Positions 27,896-37,035 are shown, counted from the first letter of the stretch. The stretch: 64,000 nt of DNA from Erwinia pyri (GCF_030758455.1 NZ_CP132353.1:2046001-2110000); one strand, 5' to 3'. The notes: generated from the sequence alone by a model not told the origin. Translations and numbers: made by a program.

Positions 27896-29938
27896 TTATG
27901 AGACTTCGGGGAAAGGCATGGTGTTGCCCGGCGCTTCCCGATGAATATGCAGGAAGGTTAAATGACGCTCATACTGATCGAGAATGTCATTAATAATCTG
28001 CTCTTTGGTGTAATCCATCAGGTCATTGCCCTGCGTACCTTCAAGCAGGAATGTTTCCAGCCGGAAATAATCTGACTTGCCGCTGCGTGCCCGATAGGTA
28101 AAGGCGGGAACAGAGTAGCGCTGAGGCCAGATCTGGTAAAGGAAGCGCTGTTCTTCGCCCAGGCTAACTAACATCTCCAGATGATTCAGACGCTCATCTT
28201 CCAGCGGCGGCAACTCGTTGACCTGCACCTCGGCACCGCGCCTTTCCAGTTCCAGCGCTACCTCCTGCATGGCGGGCAGACAAACGGTATCCAGCATCTT
28301 TTTAGTGTGGGTGCTGCCAGGGTAATTCATCACGCGAGAAATACGCTGCTTCCAGTTCAGGCGGTCTTCGCGGGACACCGGGACGGGCGGGGTGCTGACC
28401 ACGCTGCTTGCACGACGGTGATCTTCCACACGCAGAGATTTATACAAACCGGCCATAACAAAGAAAATCACAAAGCTGAACGGCAGCCCCATAATCACCG
28501 TGGTTTTCTGCAGCGCCGTAACGCCATTGACCATCAGCATTCCCAGCGTGAGCAATCCAATAGCCAGTGACCAGAAGATCCGCAGCCAGTTTGGTGCATC
28601 GTTATTGATGTCACTGAGTCGTGAGGTGAAATTGCCCAATACCAGCGAGCCGGAATCTGCAGAGGTGACGTAGAACAGCAGGCCGGTAATGGTCGCCACC
28701 GAAGCGCTGAAGGTAAAGGCGGGATATTGCGCCAGCAGGCTGTAGAAGCCGCGCTCAGGATGCGCCAGCGTTTCCTGCGCAAAGCCCAGGTTGCCGTGGA
28801 TAATTTCATTCAGCGCGCTGTTGCCGAAAATCGACAACCAGAGCAGGGTGAAGATGAAGGGAATAGTCAGCGTGCCGACAACGAACTGTCGGATTGTACG
28901 GCCACGAGAGATGCGAGCCAGGAACAGGCCGACAAACGGCGACCAGGCAACCCACCACGCCCAGAAGAAGAGCGTCCAGTTGTTCATCCATTCTGTTGGG
29001 CGATCGAAGGCAAAACTGTTCAGCGTCATGCCCATAAAGCGATTGATATAATCCCCTACGTTGAGCACCAGCGCATTCAGCAGGAAACTGGTATCGCCCA
29101 TAAACAGCACAAAGAGGATCAGACCCAGCGCCAGCAGAACATTCAGTTCCGAGAGGATCCTGATCCCTTTATTCACGCCAGAGGTCACTGAAATAGTCGC
29201 CATAATCACTGAAAGGGCGATCAGCGCAGCCTGCGCCGTCAGCCCTTCAGGCACATGGAACAGCACATTGAGTCCATAGTTCAGCTGAACTACGCCAATC
29301 CCAAGCGTAGTGGCAATACCAAAAATGGTACCAATGACCGCAGCAATATCAACAGTGTGGCCAATCGCGCCATTAATACGTTTGCCAAATATGGGGTAGA
29401 GTGCAGAGCGGATAGTTAGCGGCAGACCGTAGCGGTAGCTGAAGTAGCCCAGAGCGATCCCCATCAGCGCATACATTGCCCAGCCGGTTAAACCGTAGTG
29501 GAACAGTGTCCAGACCATCGCCTGGCGCGCCGCTTCCATTGTCTGACCCTGGCCTTCAGGCGGCATCATATACTGTGTCACCGGTTCTGCTACCGAGAAA
29601 AACATCAGATCGATACCAATACCTGCAGCAAACAGCATTGCAGCCCAGCTCATCAGACTGAATTCCGGTTTGGACTGTTCCGGCCCCAGTTTGATAGAGC
29701 CAAAGCGGGAGGCAGCAATCACCACCACAAAGACGATATAAACCGTCGCGGCCAGCAGGTAATACCAGCCAAAGGTATTTGATACCCACTCCAGCGTTTT
29801 GTTAATCCACCGATCGGATAAGTCAGTAAAAAAAATGGTGGTTAAAGAAAACAGCAATATCAGCGCTGCAGAGGTGTAAAAGACCACGGGATTTATGCGG
29901 TCTTGTTGTTCTTTGCTGGATATTTCAGTCGTCGGCAT
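27896..29938 (-). CDS. betT: High-affinity choline transporter BetT (BCCT family)
   Basis: Proton-driven choline uptake system feeding glycine betaine synthesis in osmotic stress. The 680 residues include twelve membrane segments (about 20-500). The BCCT signature is in FFWAWWVAWSPFVGLFLARIS and ISRGRTIRQFVVG. A long C-terminal cytoplasmic domain of about 170 residues, typical of BetT rather than BetP/OpuD, follows. The start at 29938 follows GGAGAAGG; the open frame to 29980 has no better site. The E. coli neighbours betIBA are absent here, so the choline oxidation genes must lie elsewhere or be missing. Confidence 0.93.
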   Translation of the reverse strand: MPTTEISSKEQQDRINPVVFYTSAALILLFSLTTIFFTDLSDRWINKTLEWVSNTFGWYYLLAATVYIVFVVVIAASRFGSIKLGPEQSKPEFSLMSWAAMLFAAGIGIDLMFFSVAEPVTQYMMPPEGQGQTMEAARQAMVWTLFHYGLTGWAMYALMGIALGYFSYRYGLPLTIRSALYPIFGKRINGAIGHTVDIAAVIGTIFGIATTLGIGVVQLNYGLNVLFHVPEGLTAQAALIALSVIMATISVTSGVNKGIRILSELNVLLALGLILFVLFMGDTSFLLNALVLNVGDYINRFMGMTLNSFAFDRPTEWMNNWTLFFWAWWVAWSPFVGLFLARISRGRTIRQFVVGTLTIPFIFTLLWLSIFGNSALNEIIHGNLGFAQETLAHPERGFYSLLAQYPAFTFSASVATITGLLFYVTSADSGSLVLGNFTSRLSDINNDAPNWLRIFWSLAIGLLTLGMLMVNGVTALQKTTVIMGLPFSFVIFFVMAGLYKSLRVEDHRRASSVVSTPPVPVSREDRLNWKQRISRVMNYPGSTHTKKMLDTVCLPAMQEVALELERRGAEVQVNELPPLEDERLNHLEMLVSLGEEQRFLYQIWPQRYSVPAFTYRARSGKSDYFRLETFLLEGTQGNDLMDYTKEQIINDILDQYERHLTFLHIHREAPGNTMPFPEVS

Positions 29939-30414
29939 ACCTTCTCCGAAATTAATCAAGATTGAACCTGATATTCGCAAAGCGTGCCTTAGCGCATACT
30001 GGGAAAACTCCGCCGCATATCCGCTAACTACACTGGGGAAAACTCAGGTGTGTAAAGTTATCTTTTTGATTTAACTCTGTTAATTAACCATTTTTTCACC
30101 TTTTCAATAACATAATGTGCGAAAACTGGTAACCATCATAGTTTTTATTGATTGAGCATTCAATTAAAAATAACTTAAGTTCACAGGGTTAATTTATTTC
30201 CACACTAAGAGTAGATATATATTTCCACAGCTTATTTATGGGATATAAAACAGGAACCAGGATGATTTTTGAGGTGATTGAGCGCTGGTGAATTTGTGCG
30301 CAGAGTGCAGAGACGGAGAAAGTAAGGGAGGGGGAGAAGGAATATTTTCTTTGCCTGAGAGCAGAGAGATAACCGCCGCCAGCAGTTGAGCTGACGGCAG
30401 GGCGGCTGTCGAAA
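29939..30414. other. Gap between betT and the DUF1471 genes
   Basis: A 476-bp A/T-rich stretch, most of it upstream of betT. It should hold the osmotically controlled betT promoter on the minus strand. I could not place -10/-35 boxes with confidence. An 83-codon frame at 30189-30440 overlaps the end of the DUF1471 gene, has no supporting features and is not called. Confidence 0.5.
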
Positions 30415-30672
30415 TTAATTATAAATGATGGCGGTGCCATGCAGGTTGTTCTGACCAGAGGTCGAAGTGATGAGGAAAGATTTCGCGCCTGCCCCCTGAG
30501 CCTTTTCCGAGAGTTGTGCCTCCAGAGAAGCCAGGTTGGTACTGCCGGTTGCGCTGATCACCCCCAGTTTTTGCTGATTTGCCGGGGCGCTGGTAACCAG
30601 CTCTGCCGCCATGCTGCCAAAAGAGAGAGAACTTAAAACAGCTGCGGCGATAACTAATTTGATGTTTTTCAT
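30415..30672 (-). CDS. DUF1471 (YhcN/BhsA-type) periplasmic protein
   Basis: An 85-residue secreted protein. Residues 1-22 are a Sec signal peptide (cleavage near SMA-AEL), leaving the small DUF1471 fold, with the family-typical LGVISATGSTNLASLEAQLSE start and a last strand ending GTAIIYN. The family includes stress- and biofilm-linked E. coli proteins such as BhsA, McbA and YhcN; I cannot assign this one to a named member. AAGGG precedes the ATG. A second DUF1471 gene follows 52 bases upstream on the same strand, so the pair is probably an operon or recent tandem duplication. Confidence 0.87.
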   Translation of the reverse strand: MKNIKLVIAAAVLSSLSFGSMAAELVTSAPANQQKLGVISATGSTNLASLEAQLSEKAQGAGAKSFLITSTSGQNNLHGTAIIYN

Positions 30673-30724
30673 GACGATACCCTTAATAGTTTAAAATTTT
30701 ACAAACAAAGCTCATTCGGTGTAA

Positions 30725-30979
30725 TTACTGATAAATCTCTGCAGTAGCATGCATGCGGTTATTACCTGTGGTTGAGGTAATCCGGAATGATTTAGCGCCT
30801 GCGGCATCAGCTTTAGCAGCCAGTTGAGATTCCAGTGAAGACAGATTGCTACCTGTAGCACTTACCACGCCTACCTGCTGCTGGTTCATCGGTTCCTGAG
30901 TCACGCTATCGGCCGCAAAACTGGCAAACGAGACAGAGGTCAGTGCGAGGGCTGCAAGGATCATTTTTAAGTTTTTCAT
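30725..30979 (-). CDS. DUF1471 (YhcN/BhsA-type) periplasmic protein
   Basis: An 84-residue paralog of the next gene downstream, with the same plan: signal peptide of about 22 residues (SFA-ADS), then VGVVSATGSNLSSLESQLAAK and a C-terminal strand HATAEIYQ. AGAGAAT lies before the ATG. Its upstream region contains two near-identical 16-bp operator-like sequences in opposite orientation, shared with the divergent TetR gene, so this pair may be part of the TetR regulon. Stress induction is inferred from the family, not seen. Confidence 0.87.
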   Translation of the reverse strand: MKNLKMILAALALTSVSFASFAADSVTQEPMNQQQVGVVSATGSNLSSLESQLAAKADAAGAKSFRITSTTGNNRMHATAEIYQ

Positions 30980-31295
30980 GGTTCAGATTCTCTCTTAATT
31001 CGGTTAAGTTGATGATTGCGTCGTTATTAGTTAACGATCGATAACTAAATGGTATTCCTGGCCCGGACATTCGTCAACAGCATTTTGTTATCGATCGTTA
31101 ATTTAATAGCTATCACATTGATTTTTAAAATTTTATAATACGAAAAAAAATTAAAACCTCGCCTGAAATCTGCGCTTGCCCCCTTTAACTCTTTTTGCTT
31201 CAGGAATGTGATAAAGAGACTCGACATCGCAGCCTGAATGTTTTTATAATGATCGGTAATTTAATCAGCTAGTGCTGTGTCAACAGAGAGGACTT
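30980..31295. promoter_or_regulatory. Divergent control region with repeated operator-like sites
   Basis: Two near-palindromic 16-mers occur in opposite orientation: GTTAACGATCGATAAC at 31030-31045 and GTTATCGATCGTTAAT at 31087-31102, the second matching the reverse complement of the first at 15 of 16 positions. A third, weaker relative, AATGATCGGTAAT, lies at 31248-31260 close to the tetR start. These are good candidates for binding sites of the TetR protein encoded next door. Confidence 0.6.
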
Positions 31296-31937
31296 ATGAC
31301 TGATCAGGACATCTGCACACGTAAGGGCCGGGGACGGCCAAAAACGTTTAACCGCGAAGCTGCCCTGGATAAGGCGCTTGAGCTCTTCTGGCAACATGGC
31401 TATGAAGCCACATCCCTGTCAGATCTGGTCGAGGCGACGGGCGCTAAAGCCCCAACGCTCTATGCAGAATTTACCAATAAAGAGGGACTGTTCCGCGCAG
31501 CCGTAGACAGATATACGGAGAAGTTTGCCGATCAACGGCAGGCGGCTTTAGCCTGTCCGGAGAACAGCGTTGAAAAAGGGGTAGAAAACTACTTTCGTTC
31601 AACCGCAGCCTGTTTTACCGACGGACAGAAACCAGCCGGCTGTTTCTTTATCTGTACTTCTACGGCGCTTTCAGCCGACTCTGCGGAGGTGGCGGATATG
31701 CTTAAAGCCCGCCACACCAGCCAGGAGAGCCATCTCCATCACTTCTTGCTTGCCCGTCAGGCTGCTGGCGAACTTGATGCAGAAACGAATATTGCCGCGC
31801 TTGCAGCCTATCTTGGTTGCCTGCTGCAGGGCATGTCGGTGCGCGCACGGGAAGGGGCAAGCCGGGAAGAACTGGATAGCATTATCGACACGCTTATGCT
31901 GCAATGGCCTGCATTAAGCCGGATCGGCTCTCATTAA
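31296..31937 (+). CDS. TetR/AcrR-family transcriptional regulator
   Basis: A 213-residue one-domain regulator. The helix-turn-helix is at residues about 20-65 (ALELFWQHGYEATSLSDLVE, then TLYAEFTNKEGLFRAAVDRY); the remainder is the helical ligand and dimer domain. It contains several cysteines (for example CFFICTSTALSAD), so redox or electrophile sensing is possible but unproven. The start at 31296 has AGAGAGGA upstream; an in-frame ATG at 31272 has no such site. msrA begins 28 bases after its stop, so the two are probably cotranscribed. Confidence 0.88.
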   Translation: MTDQDICTRKGRGRPKTFNREAALDKALELFWQHGYEATSLSDLVEATGAKAPTLYAEFTNKEGLFRAAVDRYTEKFADQRQAALACPENSVEKGVENYFRSTAACFTDGQKPAGCFFICTSTALSADSAEVADMLKARHTSQESHLHHFLLARQAAGELDAETNIAALAAYLGCLLQGMSVRAREGASREELDSIIDTLMLQWPALSRIGSH

Positions 31938-31965
31938 GTCCAGCAACATTAAAAGAGGAGTCACC

Positions 31966-32499
31966 ATGACAATTGAATATGCAACCATCGCCGGAGGCTG
32001 TTTCTGGTGTACTGAAGCGGTCTTCAAACAAATTAACGGTGTGGTCTCGGTAGAAAGTGGTTATATCGGCGGCCATACGGCTAATCCCACTTACCGCCAG
32101 GTTTGTGAGGGCGATACGGGCCATGCTGAAGCGATCCGCCTGGGCTTTGATCCTGAAAAGGTGAGCTACGGTGACCTGCTGGATATCAGCTTTGCCACAC
32201 ACGATCCGACCCAGCTTAACCGCCAGGGTAACGATATCGGGACTCAGTATCGTTCCGCTATTTTCCCCGCTGATGATGCTCAGGCAGAAGAAGCCAGGGC
32301 CGCTATCGTGCGGGCGCAGGAAGATCACACCAGCCCCATTGTGACCACCATTGAAGGGCCAGCGGAGTGGTATCCGGCCGAAGATTATCACCAGAATTAC
32401 TGGGAAGGCGAAGGGCAGCAGAACCGTTACTGCCTGGCAGTTATTCCCCCTAAACTGCAAAAACTGCATAAACGCTATGCGGACCGTACTAAAGCGTAA
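31966..32499 (+). CDS. msrA: Peptide methionine (S)-S-oxide reductase MsrA
   Basis: Repairs methionine S-sulfoxide in proteins using thioredoxin. The short form of 177 residues lacks the N-terminal extension of the 212-residue E. coli MsrA. The catalytic motif GGCFWCTE is at residues 10-17 with Cys12 as nucleophile. Other family segments are GYIGGHTANPTYRQVCEGDTGH, FATHDPTQLNRQGNDIGTQY and AEDYHQNYW; a C-terminal Cys in NRYCLAVI may resolve the sulfenic acid. AAGAGGAG precedes the ATG. Linkage to the TetR gene suggests regulated, stress-responsive expression. A housekeeping msrA may exist elsewhere. Confidence 0.93.
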   Translation: MTIEYATIAGGCFWCTEAVFKQINGVVSVESGYIGGHTANPTYRQVCEGDTGHAEAIRLGFDPEKVSYGDLLDISFATHDPTQLNRQGNDIGTQYRSAIFPADDAQAEEARAAIVRAQEDHTSPIVTTIEGPAEWYPAEDYHQNYWEGEGQQNRYCLAVIPPKLQKLHKRYADRTKA

Positions 32500-32523
32500 G
32501 CTTGTACGTGCAGGCAGATCGGA

Positions 32524-32548
32524 GAACGGGCGCAAGGCCCGTTCTTTT
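32524..32548 (+). terminator. Terminator of tetR-msrA
   Basis: Perfect 8-bp stem GAACGGGC/GCCCGTTC with loop GCAAG, followed by TTTT. It starts 25 bases after the msrA stop and overlaps the stop of the convergent ynfM by two bases. Confidence 0.87.
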
Positions 32549-33797
32549 ACAGCTGTTTACTCCTGAGACGTACCCCCACCAGCAATGCCGCCGTCAGCAG
32601 TAGAGTGATAAAAGCGGTAATCCCCTGCCAGCCTAACTGATGCCAGAAGACCCCGCCCACCGTCCCGGCCACGCTGGAACCCAGATAATAACTGAACAGA
32701 TAGAGTGAACTGGCCTGGCCCTTAGCCCTTCTGGCACGCGGGCCGATCCAGCCGCTGGCCACCGTATGCCCGGCAAAAAAGCCGGCGGTAAACAGCATCA
32801 TACCTGGCAGGATCAGCCAGACGGAGCTGAACAGCGTCATCAGCACGCCCACGATCATCATACCAATCGCAAACAGCAGCACCGGGGCACGACCAAACTT
32901 AGCCGTCATCAAACCCGCTTTTGGCGAACTCCATGAGCCGGTGAGATAGACCACTGAAAGCAGGCCGACAATGGCCTGACTCATAAAGTAAGGCGGTGCC
33001 AGCAGGCGATAGCCGATGTAATTAAACAGCGTGACAAAGGCACCCATCAGCAGAAATCCCTGCGCAAACAGTAGCGGAAGACCGTTATCGCGCCAGTGCA
33101 GCCTGAAATTAATCAGCAGACTGTGGGGTTTCAAGGAGGCGGGACGGAAATGGCGCGAAGGCGGCAGGATTTTCCAGAACATCAGGGCAGAGGCGAGAGC
33201 GAAACAGCCGATGACCGTTACAGCCACACGCCATGAGCTGAAATCGGTGATCACGCCGCTTAGCAGCCTGCCGCTCATTCCGCCGATAGAGTTACCGCTG
33301 ATATAGAGTCCCATCGAGAAGGCGATGACTCCGGGGTGCATCTCCTCACTGAGATAGGTCATGCCCACCGCAGCCACGCCGCTTAGCGACAAGCCGATAA
33401 GCGCCCGCATAATCAGGATCCCATGCCAGCTGGTCATGACGGCTGAAAGCAGCGTACAGCATGCGGCCAGAAGCAGCGCGGTCACCATCACGGATTTCCG
33501 CCCGACGGCATCAGAGAGCGGCCCCGTCACCAGTAAACCCAGCGCCAGCAGCACGGTAGAGAGCGAGAGCGAAAGGCTGCTGGCGGCCGGTGAAACCCCA
33601 AATTCATGCGACAGCACGGGCATAATGGGCTGTACGCAATAGAGAAGGGCGAAGGTAGCCAATCCGGCTGAAAACAGGGCCAGCGTCACGCGCACGTATT
33701 GCGGAGTACCGCGCTCGATATATTCACTATCGGGAGCAGGTTGCTGATTATGCTTAACGCGATCGTCCAGCGTCGCAGAAGATGATAAGCGATTCAC
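32547..33797 (-). CDS. ynfM: MFS transporter YnfM
   Basis: Major facilitator family inner-membrane protein of 416 residues with twelve predicted membrane segments. It is close to E. coli YnfM over its whole length, for example ALFSAGLATFALLYCVQPIMP, GLYISGNSIGGMSGRL and GQASSLYLFSYYLGSSVAGT. The MFS motif A region is GPLSDAVGRKSVM. Substrate is unknown, although this subfamily is often listed among arabinose or drug effluxers. Translation starts at GTG 33797 with AAGGA upstream. It diverges from the LysR gene ynfL over 96 bp, as in E. coli, so YnfL is its likely regulator. Confidence 0.92.
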   Translation of the reverse strand: MNRLSSSATLDDRVKHNQQPAPDSEYIERGTPQYVRVTLALFSAGLATFALLYCVQPIMPVLSHEFGVSPAASSLSLSLSTVLLALGLLVTGPLSDAVGRKSVMVTALLLAACCTLLSAVMTSWHGILIMRALIGLSLSGVAAVGMTYLSEEMHPGVIAFSMGLYISGNSIGGMSGRLLSGVITDFSSWRVAVTVIGCFALASALMFWKILPPSRHFRPASLKPHSLLINFRLHWRDNGLPLLFAQGFLLMGAFVTLFNYIGYRLLAPPYFMSQAIVGLLSVVYLTGSWSSPKAGLMTAKFGRAPVLLFAIGMMIVGVLMTLFSSVWLILPGMMLFTAGFFAGHTVASGWIGPRARRAKGQASSLYLFSYYLGSSVAGTVGGVFWHQLGWQGITAFITLLLTAALLVGVRLRSKQL

Positions 33798-33893
33798 TGC
33801 AAATCCTTTCAGGAAGTTAAATCATCATTTACTGTAATAAGCGCTCAGTATGATGTCTAATCTATTAATAATCTTAAATGAGACTTTAAAGAT

Positions 33894-34805
33894 ATGAATA
33901 TTGAGCTGCGCCATCTGCGCTATTTTATTGCCGTAGCGGAAGAGCTCCATTTTGGCCGGGCGGCACAGCGTCTTAACATCTCCCAACCTCCGCTCAGCCA
34001 GCAGATCCAGATCCTTGAACAGCAGATCGGTGCACGACTCTTCGCCCGCACCAACCGAAGTGTTCAACTTACCGCAGCAGGTCTGCAGTTTCTTAATGAT
34101 GCCAGGCAGATTATGCAGAGCGTAACGCAGGCTGCGGATAAAGCCGCCCGTCTGCACCGGGGAGAAGAGGGCGAGCTGCGGATTGGTTTTACCTCCTCCG
34201 CTCCCTTTATTACCGCCGTATCGGATGCCCTGTTCACTTTCCGTCAACGTCATCCGGGCGTCCATATTCAGATGCAGGAGATCAATACGCGTCAGCAGCT
34301 TGACCCCCTGAATGAGGGCCGGCTGGATCTGGGGGTGATGAGAAATACGCCGCTGCCGGAAACGCTTGCCCATCAGCTGATGCTGCGTGAACCGCTCTGT
34401 GCGGTTTTGCCACGCGATCATCGCCTGGCGGGTAAATCTGCAATCTCAGTCACGGAGCTGGCGCAGGAACCCTTTGTCTTTTTTGACCCGCAGGTCGGCA
34501 CGGCGCTCTATAGCGAAACGCTCGCTCTTCTTCAGCGTTACGCTATTGCGCCTAATATTGCGCAGGAAGTGGGAGAGGCGATGACCATTCTTGGGCTGGT
34601 CGCCACGGGGTTAGGCATTTCAATTCTTCCTGCCTCCTTCAGCCGTATTCGTCTGGATGATGTCCGCTGGGTAGCGTTGAAAGAGCAGGATGCCTGGTCC
34701 GAAGTCTGGCTGGTCTGGTCGCGGCGGCGCGAGACCACTGCGATCACAGAACAGATGAAAACCCTGCTGCTGGCGTCAACCGTTGGCGGTTTAACCGGCA
34801 GCTGA
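33894..34805 (+). CDS. ynfL: LysR-family regulator YnfL
   Basis: LysR-type regulator of 303 residues. The N-terminal winged helix-turn-helix (ELRHLRYFIAVAEELHFGRA, then LNISQPPLSQQIQILEQQIG) is followed by the periplasmic-binding-like effector domain starting near GELRIGFTSSAPF. It matches E. coli YnfL, also divergent from ynfM. The effector is unknown. The 96-bp gap to ynfM has CATCA and TGATG arms at 33822-33853 that could belong to a LysR site, but I would not call the operator. Confidence 0.92.
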   Translation: MNIELRHLRYFIAVAEELHFGRAAQRLNISQPPLSQQIQILEQQIGARLFARTNRSVQLTAAGLQFLNDARQIMQSVTQAADKAARLHRGEEGELRIGFTSSAPFITAVSDALFTFRQRHPGVHIQMQEINTRQQLDPLNEGRLDLGVMRNTPLPETLAHQLMLREPLCAVLPRDHRLAGKSAISVTELAQEPFVFFDPQVGTALYSETLALLQRYAIAPNIAQEVGEAMTILGLVATGLGISILPASFSRIRLDDVRWVALKEQDAWSEVWLVWSRRRETTAITEQMKTLLLASTVGGLTGS

Positions 34806-34886
34806 GGCACTTTTATGTGCTGTAAATCACATTCCGAATCAAATATTTGACGGCATCCGTGAAGTGTTTCACCATGCAGATATGCT

Positions 34887-34908
34887 TTATTTTGAAGCGT
34901 GAAAATAA
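34887..34908. promoter_or_regulatory. Mlc-type operator in front of mlc
   Basis: Perfect inverted repeat TTATTTT-N8-AAAATAA, the form of the E. coli Mlc operator. It ends two bases before the AGGAG ribosome-binding site of mlc, so Mlc bound here would repress its own gene. Confidence 0.8.
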
Positions 34909-34921
34909 CCAGGAGCAGGGT

Positions 34922-36139
34922 GTGATAGTGGACGGCCAGCCAGGCCATATTGACCAGATCAAACAGACCAATGCAGGGGCCGTTTATCGCCTGATTGACC
35001 GTTGTGGTCCCATTTCGCGCATCGAACTGTCTAAAAAAGCGCAGCTCGCCCCCGCCAGCATTACCAAAATTGTGCGTGAGATGCTGGAAGCGCATCTGGT
35101 ACAGGAAACCGAGTTTCAGGAACCGGGAAGCCGCGGACGGCCTGCCGTTGGTTTGATCCTCGACACCAAAGCCTGGCACTACCTCTCGGTGAGTATTGGC
35201 CACGGCGATATCCTGCTGGCTTTACGCGACTTAAGCAATCAACTGGTTACTGAAGAGAGCTGCCCGCTGCCCGTGACGGAGAGCGAGCCGCTGTTAAACA
35301 GGATCATCGCAGAAATTGACGCTTTTTTTATCCGCCATCAAAAGAAGCTGGAGCGCCTTACGGCGATAGCCATTACGCTGCCCGGCATTTTAAACGCCCG
35401 CAGCGGCATCGTTCACCGCATGCCTTTTTATCACGTCACCGATATGCCTCTCGGACCAGAGCTTGAGAAACGCACCGGACTACCGGTCTATATCCAGCAT
35501 GATGTCTCTGCCTGGACGCTGGCCGAGTCGCTTTTTGGTGCTTCGCAGCAGGCCAGAGACGTCATTCAGGTCGTGATCGATCATCAGGTGGGCGCTGGCG
35601 TGATCACCAGTGGAAAGCTGTTGCATAACGGCAGTAGTACGCTGGTAGAGATCGGCCATACGCAGGTCGATCCTCAGGGTAAGCAGTGCTACTGCGGCAA
35701 TCACGGCTGCCTGGAAACGGTTGCCAGTAGCGATAGTCTGTTAGAGCTGGCCGAACAACGCCTGCGAACGGGTGAAGCAAGCAGCCTGCAGGGGCAGCCT
35801 CTGAGCATTGACCGGCTGTGCAAAGCGGCAATGCAGGACGATGCGCTGGCAAAAGAGCTGATAGCGGGCGTTGGGCAGAGCGTAGGGCGGATCGTCGCCA
35901 TCATGGTTAATCTCTTTAATCCACAAAAAATTCTGATTGGTTCGCCGCTTAATCAGGCCCAGTCAATTCTGTTCCCCGCCATCGCTGACGCGATTCATCG
36001 TCAGGCCTTACCTGCTTACAGCCAGCAGATTGAAGTTGAGCCTGCGTATTTCCATCAGGTTGGAACAATGCGGGGCGCGGCCCTGGTTAAGGATGCGCTT
36101 TATGATGGCACCTTGCTGGTAAAGCTGCTGCAGGGATAA
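34922..36139 (+). CDS. mlc: Glucose-responsive repressor Mlc (ROK family)
   Basis: Repressor of PTS sugar genes such as ptsG and manXYZ, inactivated when dephosphorylated EIICB-Glc sequesters it at the membrane. The 405 residues compare with 406 in E. coli. The N-terminal winged helix (IDQIKQTNAGAVYRLIDRCG, APASITKIVREMLEAHLV) and the ROK domain with the zinc-binding QCYCGNHGCLE are intact. I chose the GTG at 34922 because AGGAG stands 6 bases upstream and the family begins at VxxxQPGHIDQ; an ATG at 34847 would translate through the Mlc operator. The neighbours ynfL and bioD2 match E. coli. Confidence 0.93.
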   Translation: MIVDGQPGHIDQIKQTNAGAVYRLIDRCGPISRIELSKKAQLAPASITKIVREMLEAHLVQETEFQEPGSRGRPAVGLILDTKAWHYLSVSIGHGDILLALRDLSNQLVTEESCPLPVTESEPLLNRIIAEIDAFFIRHQKKLERLTAIAITLPGILNARSGIVHRMPFYHVTDMPLGPELEKRTGLPVYIQHDVSAWTLAESLFGASQQARDVIQVVIDHQVGAGVITSGKLLHNGSSTLVEIGHTQVDPQGKQCYCGNHGCLETVASSDSLLELAEQRLRTGEASSLQGQPLSIDRLCKAAMQDDALAKELIAGVGQSVGRIVAIMVNLFNPQKILIGSPLNQAQSILFPAIADAIHRQALPAYSQQIEVEPAYFHQVGTMRGAALVKDALYDGTLLVKLLQG

Positions 36140-36268
36140 ATATTCGCACTTAGTGAAAAAATGTTGCGCTAACGCAAACCGATCTCATCTCGCCTGACCT
36201 ACCATGCCTGCTCTGACAGTTAATGAAATTTAATTGATTGGCCAAACGGGGCCGATGGAGAGGGCATA

Positions 36269-36934
36269 TTGAAGCAGTTATTTGTCACTGGCACCGATAC
36301 CGAGGTGGGGAAAACAGTGGTCAGCCGTGCGCTTTTGCAGAAACTGACAGAAGGCAATAAACTCACCGTGGGCTACAAGCCTGTAGCCAAAAGCAGCCAG
36401 CAAACGGAGGAGGGGCCGCGTAATAAAGATGCGCTGATTTTACAATCTTCCTCTTCATTGCAGCTACCCTATGCCGCGATCAATCCGGTCACAGCACTGG
36501 ATGATGAGCTCAGCACCAGCCGCGATACCGCTATCGATTACTCCACGCTGAGCGCCGGTCTGCGATCGCTGGCAGCGCAGGCAGATTATGTGGTTGTTGA
36601 GGGAACGGGTGGCTGGCGAAGCCTGATGAACGATCTCAGACCGTTGTCGGAATGGGCTGTTGAAGAGAAGCTTCCGGTAGTGATGGTGGTAGGGATCAAG
36701 CTCGGTTGCCTGAGCCATGCGTTACTGACCGCGGAAGCTATCCAGAATGATGGCCTGCCGCTGTTGGGCTGGGTTGCCAACCGCATCAACCCTGGCCTGG
36801 CACACTATGCCGAGATCATTAGCGTGCTGAGCAGCAAAATTCAGGCGCCGTTGCTGGGTGAGCTACCCTATTTACCGCGTGCCGAAACGCGGGATCTGGC
36901 AAAATATCTGGATCTGAGTGCGCTGAAATTGTGA
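36269..36934 (+). CDS. bioD2: Dethiobiotin synthetase-like protein BioD2 (YnfK)
   Basis: ATP-dependent carboxylase-type P-loop enzyme, paralog of dethiobiotin synthase BioD. It has 221 residues, Walker A GTDTEVGKT at residues 8-16, the phosphate-binding VVEGTGGWRSLMN segment and GWVANRINPG, all as in E. coli YnfK. The reading frame begins at a TTG codon preceded by GGAGAGG; no ATG gives a full N-terminus. It follows mlc by 129 bases as in E. coli. Whether it makes dethiobiotin in vivo is uncertain for this paralog. Confidence 0.9.
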   Translation: MKQLFVTGTDTEVGKTVVSRALLQKLTEGNKLTVGYKPVAKSSQQTEEGPRNKDALILQSSSSLQLPYAAINPVTALDDELSTSRDTAIDYSTLSAGLRSLAAQADYVVVEGTGGWRSLMNDLRPLSEWAVEEKLPVVMVVGIKLGCLSHALLTAEAIQNDGLPLLGWVANRINPGLAHYAEIISVLSSKIQAPLLGELPYLPRAETRDLAKYLDLSALKL

Positions 36935-37003
36935 TAGCCCGGTTAGCTGCAAAGCCTGCCGATGAATGTATTACATCGACGAGCTTAACAGACACACTAT
37001 TAG

Positions 37004-37030
37004 CAGCCAGCGGCTAATCACCGCTGGCTG
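37004..37030. terminator. Hairpin between convergent bioD2 and osmV
   Basis: Perfect 10-bp stem CAGCCAGCGG/CCGCTGGCTG with a 7-nt loop, placed 70 bases after bioD2 and 6 before the osmV stop. No clear T run follows on either strand, so termination is plausible but not certain. Confidence 0.5.
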
Positions 37031-37035
37031 GATCG

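Noticed and set aside
30189-30440. An 83-codon frame upstream of betT
   Set aside because: Overlaps the DUF1471 gene end and shows no coding features.
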